From: Pseudomonas sp. CCC3.1
GTDB taxonomy: Bacteria > Pseudomonadota > Gammaproteobacteria > Pseudomonadales > Pseudomonadaceae
Assembly: GCF_034347405.1 (NCBI RefSeq)
Contig: NZ_CP133778.1
Coordinates: 3,844,001 to 3,908,000, forward strand
DNA: 64,000 nt
Reading direction: 5' to 3'
Position 1 is the first letter of the stretch; every line of letters starts with the position of its first letter. The translations under genes and the position numbers were made by a program. Below, piece by piece: positions 23,626 to 31,470 of the stretch. The notes under the pieces are model-generated. The model did no database searches. It was not told the origin of the DNA and saw nothing but the letters and a program-made list of their open reading frames with translations.

Positions 23626-24780
23626 TTAGCGACGCCCAAAAAAGTTCACTACCAGCCGGTCAACCCAGCCCCAGATACGCTGTTTAACTCGCCGCCACAG
23701 GGGCCGTGACTGCCAGGTTTGCAGACTGATGGGCTGACTCTGGGCGAAGTCAGCGATAAAACTGGCGGTCACCGCCTGAGTCAGCGCAGGGTCGAGCGCT
23801 TCAAGGTTGGCCTCAAGGTTGAAGCGCAGGTTCCAATGATCAAAGTTGCAGGAACCGATGCTGGTCCAGCCGTCGACCAGCACCATTTTGAGGTGCAAAA
23901 AACACGGCTGATATTCAAAAATCTGCACCCCGGACTTGAGCAGTCGCGGGTAGTAGCGATGCCCGGCATAGCGCACAGACGGGTGATCGGTGCGCGGGCC
24001 CGTCAGCAGCAGGCGCACATCAACCCCCCGATTGGCCGCACGGCGCAGCGAGCGCCGAACACTCCAGGTCGGTAAAAAATAAGGCGTGGCCAACCAGATG
24101 TTCTGTTTGGCGCTGTTAATGGCCCGCACCAGCGAATGCAAAATATCGCGATGCTGATGAGCATCGGCATACGCCACACGGCCCATGCCCTCGCCCTTTT
24201 CAGGCACCCGCGGCAACCGCACAAGCCCGAAGTGCCTGGCGGGTTTCCAGGCCTTTCGGCTGATGTTGGCGCGCCATTGACGCTCAAACAGCATCTGCCA
24301 GTCTTGAACCAGCGGGCCTTGAATCTGGACCATGACTTCATGCCAGTCACAGGTGTTTTCGAGGGGTTGCCAAAACTCATCGGTAACACCCGTCCCGCCC
24401 ACCACCGCCAACTGCTGATCAACCAGCAACAATTTGCGGTGATCGCGGTACAGATTATTCAGACCACGGCGCCAGCTCAGCGGGTTGTAAAACCGAAGCT
24501 CAACACCGGCCTCGGTCAGCCTGCGACGCAAGCCCGAGGTAAACGCCAGGCTGCCATAGCCATCGAACAGACAGCGCACCCGCACCTCACGCCGAGCTGC
24601 TTGTTCAAGCGCATGGACGATGGTTTCAGCGCAGCTTCCGGCTTCAACCAGATAGAGTTCAAGATCGATGTGTTCTTGCGCCTGCTCGATGGCCGCCAGC
24701 ATCCGCGGAAAAAATCTCGGGCCATCGATCAGCAATTCGAACTGATTGGCGCTGCGCCATGGAAACACTGCGCCGGCCAT
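23626..24780 (-). CDS. Phospholipase D family cardiolipin synthase (ClsB-like)
   Basis: This 384-residue protein has two HKD motifs: HRKLLLVDQQLAVVGGTG near residue 113 and HLKMVLVDGWTSIGSCNFD near 294, the paired active site of PLD-type enzymes. It lacks the N-terminal membrane helices of ClsA and matches ClsB in length. It likely joins phosphatidyl groups to make cardiolipin or a related lipid at the inner membrane. It lies 1 bp after yceI, and close to the ornithine-lipid genes. Confidence 0.85.
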   Translation of the reverse strand: MAGAVFPWRSANQFELLIDGPRFFPRMLAAIEQAQEHIDLELYLVEAGSCAETIVHALEQAARREVRVRCLFDGYGSLAFTSGLRRRLTEAGVELRFYNPLSWRRGLNNLYRDHRKLLLVDQQLAVVGGTGVTDEFWQPLENTCDWHEVMVQIQGPLVQDWQMLFERQWRANISRKAWKPARHFGLVRLPRVPEKGEGMGRVAYADAHQHRDILHSLVRAINSAKQNIWLATPYFLPTWSVRRSLRRAANRGVDVRLLLTGPRTDHPSVRYAGHRYYPRLLKSGVQIFEYQPCFLHLKMVLVDGWTSIGSCNFDHWNLRFNLEANLEALDPALTQAVTASFIADFAQSQPISLQTWQSRPLWRRVKQRIWGWVDRLVVNFFGRR

Positions 24781-24781
24781 A

Positions 24782-25372
24782 TCAGCGGGCCGTGAAAATC
24801 AGCACCGCGCTCACCGGTACTGAAAAGCTGATTGCCGACAACCCGGCCAATTTACGCAGGCTTTCAAGTTCTGGCTGCAAGCCAAAGTCTTCGGCTTGCA
24901 GCATCAGTGGCTCCAGGGTCACGACTTGAAAACGATGTTCGTCCAGACGTGTCGCCAACAGTTCGGCCTCATAGGTGTGCTGCTTGTCACGCAAATGGAC
25001 AGTCACCGGCAAGTGCAATTCCAGTTGCGCGCCAGGTGCAAGGTCGTTGATCGGTTGCAGGTTTATTTGCGCGGTAATTCGCGCCTCCGGGAAGTGCTTG
25101 AAATCAAACAACTGATCGCGCATACGCTCATCGCGCAAAGGCACCGCGCTGTTGACCGAGTCCATTTCGATACGCAATTGCGCCTGTCCCTTGCGGTCCA
25201 CTTTGCCGTGCAACACCAGAAAACGGTGCATGTTCGCGACATTGGCATTTTGCGTGGTGATAAATGCAAGGCGGGATGACTCACCGTCCAGGTACCAATT
25301 GGCCTGAGCAGACAGGCTCACACCCAAGGTCAATAACAGGGCGCAAGTGGACGATAAAAACGCTTTAAACAT
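24782..25372 (-). CDS. YceI-family periplasmic protein
   Basis: This 196-residue protein has a signal peptide (residues 1-24, cleavage SAQA-NW) and a YceI lipocalin-like beta-barrel (WYLDGESSRLAFITTQ, then RDERMRDQLFDFKHFPEARI near residue 78). YceI proteins bind isoprenoid chains such as polyprenyl molecules and are usually periplasmic. It is the upstream partner of the cardiolipin synthase-like gene in a two-gene operon. Confidence 0.88.
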   Translation of the reverse strand: MFKAFLSSTCALLLTLGVSLSAQANWYLDGESSRLAFITTQNANVANMHRFLVLHGKVDRKGQAQLRIEMDSVNSAVPLRDERMRDQLFDFKHFPEARITAQINLQPINDLAPGAQLELHLPVTVHLRDKQHTYEAELLATRLDEHRFQVVTLEPLMLQAEDFGLQPELESLRKLAGLSAISFSVPVSAVLIFTAR

Positions 25373-25604
25373 AGAAACTCATCGACAGATAAACAGGAAC
25401 GAACAGTACCCCTAGTGGAGGGATCTGGGCAGGATTTTATTACGCTGCGTTAAGACGCTCATCGGCAGCGCCAGTTCCTTGAGGCCGAATGGGCTGTCAT
25501 ACAAGCATCACCCAATTGTCATGGTCATGACACTGCGGCTCCTTAGCCTGAGATTGCACACCTCAGTCGACAAGGCAGGCTTGATACCTGCACGGAGATT
25601 CGCA

Positions 25605-26360
25605 ATGGCCCAGATCGCCCGTATCCGCGACACCGCTCAAGAACGCCGACTGCAGGCAGAACGCTTGCTTGGCCCAGAGGCCTTGCGCGAGGCTCAAGCC
25701 TTGCGCTTTCGTGTCTTCAGCGGCGAGCTGAACGCCAAGCTGAAAAGCGCAGAACGGGGTCTGGACATAGACGATTACGATGCTCACTGCGAGCACATTG
25801 GGGTGCGTGACCTTAATACCGGCCTGTTAGTCGCCACCACGCGCCTGCTGGACCACAGTGCCGCGCGAAACATCGGTCACTTTTACAGTGAAGAAGAATT
25901 CAGCCTTCACGGCCTGGCTCACCTGCAAGGGCCGATCCTTGAGATTGGCCGTACGTGTGTCGATCCGGCCTACCGCAATGGCGGCACCATCGCTGTGTTG
26001 TGGGGCGAATTGGCTGAAGTCCTCAATCAGGGCGACTACCACTACCTGATGGGCTGCGCGAGCATACCGATGCAAGACGGCGGCATCCAGGCCCAGGCGA
26101 TCATGCAACGCCTGCGCGAGCGTTATCTGTGCACTGAACACTTGCGTGCCGAGCCTAAAAAGCCGCTGCCTGCGCTGGAAGTCCCGGCCAACGTCATCGC
26201 CGAAATGCCGCCGCTGCTCAAAGCCTACATGCGCCTGGGTGCCAAGATTTGCGGCGAACCCTGCTGGGATGAAGACTTTCAGGTCGCGGATGTTTTTATC
26301 CTGCTCAAGCGTGACGAGCTGTGCCCGCGTTATGCGCGCCACTTCAAGGCAGCCATGTAA
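25605..26360 (+). CDS. olsB: L-ornithine N-alpha-acyltransferase OlsB
   Basis: This 251-residue GNAT-fold acyltransferase (Acetyltransf_5) has ALRFRVFSGELNAKL near residue 35, ILEIGRTCVDPAYRNGG near 108 and the C-terminal CGEPCWDEDFQVADVFILL. It adds a 3-hydroxy-fatty acid from ACP to ornithine, giving lyso-ornithine lipid, a phosphorus-free membrane lipid favoured under phosphate limitation. ATG 25605 has CGGAGA upstream and gives the family N-terminus; the frame is open further upstream. Its stop overlaps the olsA start (TAATG). Confidence 0.9.
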   Translation: MAQIARIRDTAQERRLQAERLLGPEALREAQALRFRVFSGELNAKLKSAERGLDIDDYDAHCEHIGVRDLNTGLLVATTRLLDHSAARNIGHFYSEEEFSLHGLAHLQGPILEIGRTCVDPAYRNGGTIAVLWGELAEVLNQGDYHYLMGCASIPMQDGGIQAQAIMQRLRERYLCTEHLRAEPKKPLPALEVPANVIAEMPPLLKAYMRLGAKICGEPCWDEDFQVADVFILLKRDELCPRYARHFKAAM

Positions 26361-27172
26361 TGAGCCGCTTGCGCCGATACGGGCGAGTGGCACGCGTGCT
26401 CGCGGTGGTCAGCCTGGGGCTGGGCATGGCGAGTATTTTCGGGTTGATGGAGCAACTGCGCCTGAACAGCACGATGGACCGTCGGCAGCGCTGGTCGCAG
26501 TTTTTCATGAAGCGCCTCAGCAACGCCCTGCCCTTTCAGGTCACAGTTTTTGGCGAGTTGCCTGCAACGCCGATGCTGTGGGTCAGTAACCATGTGTCAT
26601 GGACGGATATTGCGTTGCTGGGGCAACTGACTCCGTTGTCGTTTTTGTCCAAGTCAGAAGTGCGTGGCTGGCCCGTGGCCGGATGGCTGGCGGCCAAGGC
26701 AGGCAGTCTGTTTATTCGCCGGGGGGCAGGCGACAGCCAGCAGATTCGCGAGCAAATGACTGACCATTTGCGACAACAGCATTCGTTGTTGATGTTTCCT
26801 GAAGGCACGACGACCGACGGTCGTTCAGTGCGTACCTTTCATGGGCGGCTGTTGTCGGCGGCGATTGACAGTGATGTGTCATTGCAGCCGGTGGCTATTC
26901 GTTATTTGCGTGAGGGTGAGCCTGATGCGATAGCGCCGTTTATTGGGGATGATGATTTGCTGTCGCATTTGCTGAGGTTGTTTTCTCACGAGCAGGCGCA
27001 GGTTGAGATTCATTTGCTGGAGCCGATTGTTTGTCAGCAGCAGGAGCGCGCGGCGCTGGCGTTCAGGGCTCAGGAGGCGATTCGAAGGGTGGTGACGGGG
27101 GCGCCGGAACACATCGATTTCGTAGCAGTTGCCGAGCCTGCGAGGCTACGTCCGATTGCGCAGCGATCGTAA
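26360..27172 (+). CDS. olsA: Lyso-ornithine lipid O-acyltransferase OlsA
   Basis: This 270-residue PlsC-type acyltransferase has the catalytic NHVSWTDI (H-X4-D) near residue 77, FIRRG, and FPEGTTTDG near 145. It adds the second acyl chain to complete ornithine lipid. It follows olsB with a one-base overlap. The last 16 codons (27122-27169, VAVAEPARLRP onward) coincide with a dispersed Pseudomonas repeat (GTAGCAGTTGCCGAGCC...), so the natural C-terminus has been replaced or extended by repeat sequence. Confidence 0.9.
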   Translation: MSRLRRYGRVARVLAVVSLGLGMASIFGLMEQLRLNSTMDRRQRWSQFFMKRLSNALPFQVTVFGELPATPMLWVSNHVSWTDIALLGQLTPLSFLSKSEVRGWPVAGWLAAKAGSLFIRRGAGDSQQIREQMTDHLRQQHSLLMFPEGTTTDGRSVRTFHGRLLSAAIDSDVSLQPVAIRYLREGEPDAIAPFIGDDDLLSHLLRLFSHEQAQVEIHLLEPIVCQQQERAALAFRAQEAIRRVVTGAPEHIDFVAVAEPARLRPIAQRS

Positions 27173-27516
27173 GCACTTACATTTAAACCTGCTGCGGTTT
27201 TTCGTGCGCCATAGAACTGTGGGAGTCTGGCTTGCCAACGATGGGGGGCGCCACGGCTGAACGCCTGTAGTCGCTGCCGAAGGCTGCGATCGGGTTGGTG
27301 CGCCACTGCGACGAAGCGGCAGCGCTTCTAAGGTTTTGCGTACATATCCATTTGATTTATTAAGGCTTTTTACGGGTTTCGCCCTTACGGCGAGGCACTA
27401 TTGTCAAACAGCCACAAAAGTCCCCAAAAAGGCCTTGCTCCCACGTACGGCTTTCGCTTCGCTCAGGTTCCCTCGCGAGGTCGCAGGTAGATCAAAATCA
27501 ACAGCCAGATCAAGAG
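27122..27516. repeat. Repeat-filled gap after olsA
   Basis: The 344 bp between olsA and acpH hold no gene. They contain a repeat covering the olsA 3' end (27122-27169), a single REP-like arm TGTAGTCGCTGCCGAAGGCT at 27266, and from about 27360 to 27490 a segment (TTTACGGGTTTCGCCCTTAC, ending near CCTCGCGAGG) that resembles a repeat common between Pseudomonas genes. The last assignment is from memory. Confidence 0.55.
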
Positions 27517-28104
27517 CTACTGCGGCTGAATCCGTTTTTCTTTCTCTGCAAACGCTTGCAATTGCGGGTAGAAGGCTCGGAAGTCTTCGCTCAGCGGTTC
27601 GTAGAGGGTGCGCAGGTCTTGCATGGCGCCAGTCAGTTCTTGCGGGTGCGACAAGCGCCGGGCGATGCCTTTGAAGACTTGTTCGAGTACGCCAAAGTCT
27701 CGATAGGATCCCAGCCAGTCATTCGCTGCCATGTGCGGGGCGATGGTGGCCAGGCGTTTGGGTAGCTGGGGTTGCGATTTAAGGACTTTGTAGAAGTCTG
27801 TGGTGAAGCGCTCTAAGGGGCCTTCGGCATAGTGCGACCAATCACGCGCGAGGCAGTGATCGAAGAATACGTCGAGCACGATGCCTGCGTAGCGGCGCCG
27901 GGTTTGGGTGAAGCGCGACAAGGATTGGTCAACCAACGGGTGGGCGTCAGTAAAGACGTCAATGCTGCGATGCAGCTGGATAGCAGATTCAATCGCCAGG
28001 CTGTACTGGCCCTGCAGGCGCCCTTTTACGAAGTCGCCATAAAGGCTACCGAGTAATTCTTCTGGCCGCTGGCCACCAAGGTGCAGATGTGCGAGATAAT
28101 TCAT
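27517..28104 (-). CDS. acpH: ACP phosphodiesterase AcpH
   Basis: This 195-residue protein of the DUF479/AcpH family has MNYLAHLHLGG at the start, GDFVKGR near residue 25, LHRSIDVFTDAHP near 44 and VLDVFFDHCLARDW near 77, whose His and Asp residues form the HD-like metal site. It removes the phosphopantetheine group from acyl carrier protein. It is a single gene, divergent from the ArsR-type regulator. Confidence 0.9.
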   Translation of the reverse strand: MNYLAHLHLGGQRPEELLGSLYGDFVKGRLQGQYSLAIESAIQLHRSIDVFTDAHPLVDQSLSRFTQTRRRYAGIVLDVFFDHCLARDWSHYAEGPLERFTTDFYKVLKSQPQLPKRLATIAPHMAANDWLGSYRDFGVLEQVFKGIARRLSHPQELTGAMQDLRTLYEPLSEDFRAFYPQLQAFAEKEKRIQPQ

Positions 28105-28144
28105 GCCGCGCAGTTTAGCACTCCACTATTCAGCACGACCTATA

Positions 28145-28245
28145 AATATCGTTATAACCCGATATACCGATTTGTACTGATTTCAGATCGAAATCATATT
28201 TGTATATCGCGATATTACGATTTAAAGTTCGCCTCATCGCGATAT
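28145..28245. promoter_or_regulatory. Cluster of ATCGCGATAT palindromes, candidate ArsR operators
   Basis: ATATCGCGATAT (28204-28215) is a perfect 12-bp palindrome and ATCGCGATAT returns at 28236-28245, 30 bp before the regulator's ATG. Further upstream, ATATCG...CGATAT arms flank GTTATAAC (from 28146). Three related dyads in 100 bp between acpH and the ArsR-type gene suggest cooperative autorepression of the ArsR-MFS-xenB unit. Confidence 0.6.
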
Positions 28246-28274
28246 AACGCTACACACCATTGAGCACTGCCACT

Positions 28275-28577
28275 ATGCCGATCGACCTCGACGAAATAAT
28301 AAAAGCGCTGGCACACCCAGTACGCCGAGAAATCATTCGCCTGCTTAAAAATCCGCAGGTTGAGTTTCCTGACCAGCATCACAGCACTGAGCACGGCGTA
28401 TGTGCCGGGCAATTCGATCAACGCTTCGGCCTGTCGCAATCCACTGTTTCTGCCCACCTTGCCACGTTGCAACGTGCTGGCTTGATCAGCAGCCAAAAGG
28501 TAGGTCAGTGGCACTTTTTCAAACGTAATGAGGAAACCGTTCAGGCTTTCCTCACAACACTGAGCCAAGAGCTTTAA
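28275..28577 (+). CDS. ArsR-family transcriptional regulator
   Basis: This protein of about 100 residues is a winged helix: ALAHPVRREIIRLL near residue 10, recognition helix FGLSQSTVSAHLATLQRAGLI near residues 55-75 and the wing QKVGQWHFFKRN. It lacks the classical CVC metal site; a single Cys (EHGVCAGQF) lies near the start of the recognition region and could sense electrophiles. ATG 28275 was chosen; TTG 28260 would add five residues. It is followed 11 bp later by the MFS gene, and the palindromes upstream are its likely sites. Confidence 0.85.
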   Translation: MPIDLDEIIKALAHPVRREIIRLLKNPQVEFPDQHHSTEHGVCAGQFDQRFGLSQSTVSAHLATLQRAGLISSQKVGQWHFFKRNEETVQAFLTTLSQEL

Positions 28578-28588
28578 CAAGGATTTCC

Positions 28589-29755
28589 ATGCCTCTCTCG
28601 CTACTCATCCTGGCGCTCAGCGCCTTTGCCATCGGGACCACGGAATTTGTGATCATGGGCTTGCTGCCCGATGTCGCAGCCGATCTTGGTGTTTCTATCC
28701 CCGGCGCTGGCTGGCTGGTGACGGGTTACGCATTGGGCGTGGCTATTGGTGCGCCATTTATGGCGCTGGCCACAGCCAAGCTGCCGCGCAAGGCCGCTCT
28801 TGTCGCGTTGATGGGCATATTCATTGTCGGCAATCTGCTCTGCGCACTGGCCAGTGATTACAACGTGCTGATGTTTGCCCGTGTGGTCACTGCGTTGTGT
28901 CACGGCGCGTTCTTCGGCATTGGCTCGGTGGTGGCCGCAGGTCTGGTGCCTGCCAACAAGCGCGCGTCTGCTGTCGCGCTGATGTTTACCGGTCTCACGC
29001 TGGCTAACGTGCTGGGCGTGCCATTGGGCACCGCTCTGGGCCAGGCAGCAGGATGGCGCTCTACGTTTTTTGCCGTGACGGTGATTGGTGTAGTGGCGTT
29101 GATTGGTCTGATCCGCTTTCTGCCGGCCAAGCGTGACGAAGAAAAACTCGATATGCGGGCCGAATTGGCCGCGCTCAAAGGCGCCGGGATTTGGCTCTCT
29201 CTGAGTATGACCGCGCTGTTTTCTGCGTCGATGTTCACCCTTTTTACCTACGTCGCGCCATTGCTCGGCGACGTGACCGGCGTATCGCCCACTGGCGTGA
29301 CCTGGTCGCTGCTGCTGATCGGCCTGGGCCTGACTGTCGGCAATATCATCGGCGGCAAATTGGCAGACAAGCGTTTGTCCGCCACCTTGATCGGCGTCTT
29401 TATCGCGATGGCGGTGGTGTCGACTGTATTGAGCTGGACCAGCGTTGCGCTGATTCCAACCGAGATCACGCTGTTCCTGTGGGCCACCGCCTCGTTTGCC
29501 GCAGTACCCGCCCTGCAAATCAACGTTGTGACCTTCGGCAAAGCGGCACCGAACCTGGTGTCCACACTGAACATCGGCGCCTTTAACGTCGGTAACGCGC
29601 TTGGCGCCTGGGTGGGCGGCAGTGTGATTGCCCACGGTTTCGGCCTCACCAGCGTGCCATTGGCCGCTGCTGTACTGGCAGTACTGGCGCTGCTGGTCAC
29701 CCTGATTACTTTTCGCCAGAACGGCAATGCCGAGCTGGCCACTGCGACACACTGA
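28589..29755 (+). CDS. MFS efflux transporter (DHA1, AraJ/YdhP-like)
   Basis: This 388-residue protein has 12 predicted helices. It has the family N-terminus LLILALSAFAIGTTEFVIMGLLPDVA and motif A-like loops (LATAKLPRKAALVA), and an intact central loop after helix 6. It exports drugs, sugars or small toxic organics by proton antiport. It is second in the ArsR-MFS-xenB operon, so its substrate is probably the same electrophile reduced by XenB. Confidence 0.88.
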   Translation: MPLSLLILALSAFAIGTTEFVIMGLLPDVAADLGVSIPGAGWLVTGYALGVAIGAPFMALATAKLPRKAALVALMGIFIVGNLLCALASDYNVLMFARVVTALCHGAFFGIGSVVAAGLVPANKRASAVALMFTGLTLANVLGVPLGTALGQAAGWRSTFFAVTVIGVVALIGLIRFLPAKRDEEKLDMRAELAALKGAGIWLSLSMTALFSASMFTLFTYVAPLLGDVTGVSPTGVTWSLLLIGLGLTVGNIIGGKLADKRLSATLIGVFIAMAVVSTVLSWTSVALIPTEITLFLWATASFAAVPALQINVVTFGKAAPNLVSTLNIGAFNVGNALGAWVGGSVIAHGFGLTSVPLAAAVLAVLALLVTLITFRQNGNAELATATH

Positions 29756-29775
29756 TCCTTGAGAGGGCTGCATAA

Positions 29776-30831
29776 ATGACCACGATTTTTGATCCGATCA
29801 AGCTGGGCGATCTCGAACTGCCCAACCGTATCATCATGGCGCCGCTGACTCGCTGCCGTGCCGATGAAGGTCGAGTTCCAAACGCGCTGATGGCTGAATA
29901 CTACGTTCAGCGCGCCTCTGCCGGGCTGATCTTGAGCGAAGCCACTTCGGTAACCCCGCTGGGTGTCGGCTACCCGGACACCCCGGGCATCTGGTCCGAC
30001 GAGCAAGTGCGCGGCTGGACGAACATCACCAAGGCTGTACATGCCGCCGGTGGCCGTATCTCTTTGCAACTGTGGCACGTTGGGCGGATCTCCCACTCGC
30101 TGTACCTGAACGGTGAAGAACCGGTTGCTCCTAGCGCTATTGCAGCCAAAGGCCACGTCAGCCTGGTGCGCCCAAAAGTTGATTTCCCTGTACCGCGCGC
30201 TCTGGAAACGGCTGAGATCGCAGACATTGTCGATGCGTATCGCACCGGCGCCGAGAACGCCAAAGCTGCCGGTTTTGACGGCGTTGAAGTTCATGGCGCC
30301 AACGGCTACTTGCTGGATCAGTTCCTGCAAAGCAGCACCAACCAGCGTACCGATCAGTACGGTGGCTCCGTAGAAAACCGTGCACGGCTGATGCTTGAAG
30401 TCACCGATGCCGTCATCGAAGTCTGGGGCGCTGGCCGGGTTGGCGTGCACTTGTCTCCACGTGCCGACTTGCACGACATGGGCGATGAAAACCTGGCTGA
30501 AACCTTTGGCTATGTGGCCAGCGAACTGGGCAAACGCGGTATCGCGTTTATCTGCTCGCGTGAAGCCGAAGGCCCGGACAGCCTGGGCCCACAGCTCAAG
30601 GCAGCGTTTGGCGGCGCTTACATCGTCAACGAACGCTTCACAGCCGAAAGCGCCAATACCTGGATTGCTGAAGGCAAGGCTGACGCTGTCGCGTTTGGCG
30701 TGCCTTTTATCGCCAACCCTGATCTGCCAGCACGCTTGAAGGCTGGTGCGCCGCTCAATGAGGCACATCCTGAAACCTTCTATTCGAAAGGCCCGGTCGG
30801 CTACATCGACTACCCAACGCTGCAAGCCTGA
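29776..30831 (+). CDS. xenB: Old yellow enzyme-type alkene/xenobiotic reductase XenB
   Basis: This 351-residue FMN TIM-barrel of the OYE family starts TIFDPIKLGDLELPNRIIMAPLTRCRAD. It has SLQLWHVGRISH near residue 97 and EVHGANGYLLDQFLQ near 172, where His and Asn bind the substrate carbonyl or nitro group. The sequence closely matches XenB of P. fluorescens as I recall it. It reduces nitro-esters, nitro-aromatics and enones using NAD(P)H. It ends the ArsR-MFS-xenB operon, with a strong terminator after it. Confidence 0.92.
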   Translation: MTTIFDPIKLGDLELPNRIIMAPLTRCRADEGRVPNALMAEYYVQRASAGLILSEATSVTPLGVGYPDTPGIWSDEQVRGWTNITKAVHAAGGRISLQLWHVGRISHSLYLNGEEPVAPSAIAAKGHVSLVRPKVDFPVPRALETAEIADIVDAYRTGAENAKAAGFDGVEVHGANGYLLDQFLQSSTNQRTDQYGGSVENRARLMLEVTDAVIEVWGAGRVGVHLSPRADLHDMGDENLAETFGYVASELGKRGIAFICSREAEGPDSLGPQLKAAFGGAYIVNERFTAESANTWIAEGKADAVAFGVPFIANPDLPARLKAGAPLNEAHPETFYSKGPVGYIDYPTLQA

Positions 30832-30870
30832 CCGGTTCACCCTGAACGGTTTTTCAGACGTGTAACGCAA

Positions 30871-30902
30871 AACGCCCAAGGCCATTAATGCCTTGGGCGT
30901 TT
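30871..30902 (+). terminator. Rho-independent terminator after xenB
   Basis: A 12-bp perfect stem AACGCCCAAGGC/GCCTTGGGCGTT with a 7-nt loop, followed by TTTTC. It lies 40 bp after the xenB stop. Confidence 0.9.
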
Positions 30903-30956
30903 TTCTTTGAATTCGGGCCCACACTTAAGGCATGCGCTAAAACACTTTTTTCAGGC

Positions 30957-31087
30957 AAAAAAAAGGGGCGGTTTGACCCGCCCACATTTTTTCCCTAATC
31001 CCTTTTGTTCCTTCTCATCATCCTGATGAATTGCATCCTGCAATGTCCTTAGCGTTCTTCCCTGAGCGCCGTGTCGATCCGTCGACA
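30957..31087 (-). ncRNA. rsmZ: RsmZ, small RNA that sequesters RsmA/CsrA
   Basis: Read on the minus strand, the RNA starts near TGTCGACGGATCGACAC, a hairpin with GGA in the loop. It carries seven more GGA motifs, two of them in perfect hairpin loops (ATTGCA-GGA-TGCAAT and CATCA-GGA-TGATG), and ends in GGGCGG/CCGCCC followed by eight T. That is the design of RsmZ, which titrates the translational repressors RsmA and RsmE. A -10-like TATCTT sits 5 bases before the start. The GacA box lies about 180 bp upstream. rsmZ stands downstream of rpoS, as in other Pseudomonas. Confidence 0.93.
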
Positions 31088-31261
31088 CAGTTAAGATACT
31101 AGAGGCTTCTGAAATTGCTGCAACCGCACCAGTTATAGCTTTTTATTACGAGAAGGGGACTCAAAAATCAATGAAACCTTTAATTTTCAATGACTTATAA
31201 AAAATTTAAAGTAAGAAAAAGTCATTCCTGACCATGTCTTACGCTGTTGGCTTACAGAAAA

Positions 31262-31279
31262 CGTAAGTAAAGACTTACA
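31262..31279. promoter_or_regulatory. GacA upstream activating sequence of rsmZ
   Basis: CGTAAG-TAAAGA-CTTACA matches the GacA consensus TGTAAG-N6-CTTACA at 11 of 12 fixed positions. It is about 180 bp upstream of the rsmZ start, the distance reported in P. fluorescens and P. aeruginosa. A weaker CTTACG...CTTACA pair lies at 31238-31256. The intervening 31100-31240 is AT-rich, and no other gene is present in the gap 30832-31470. Confidence 0.85.
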
Positions 31280-31431
31280 GCCGCTCGCTGATAAAGCTCA
31301 ACTTCGTACGTGACACGACATTTCCAACCCACATATTTAACAGACCAAGCCGAAAAGATGCCTGAGTTCGTGCTGCGTCTACAGCATCTGACGCACAGCC
31401 TCTGCATGCGTGCGTTTACGCCGCTCATAAA

Positions 31432-31454
31432 AAAACCCCGAAAATCGGGGTTTT
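31432..31454 (-). terminator. Rho-independent terminator after rpoS
   Basis: AAAACCCCGA-3 nt-TCGGGGTTTT, followed on the minus strand by further T. It lies 16 bp after the rpoS stop. Confidence 0.9.
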
Positions 31455-31470
31455 AGTCAACAAACTACGC

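Noticed and set aside
29248..30924. 558-codon open frame on the minus strand
   Set aside because: It covers xenB and part of the MFS gene in reverse; both sense genes have full family motifs.
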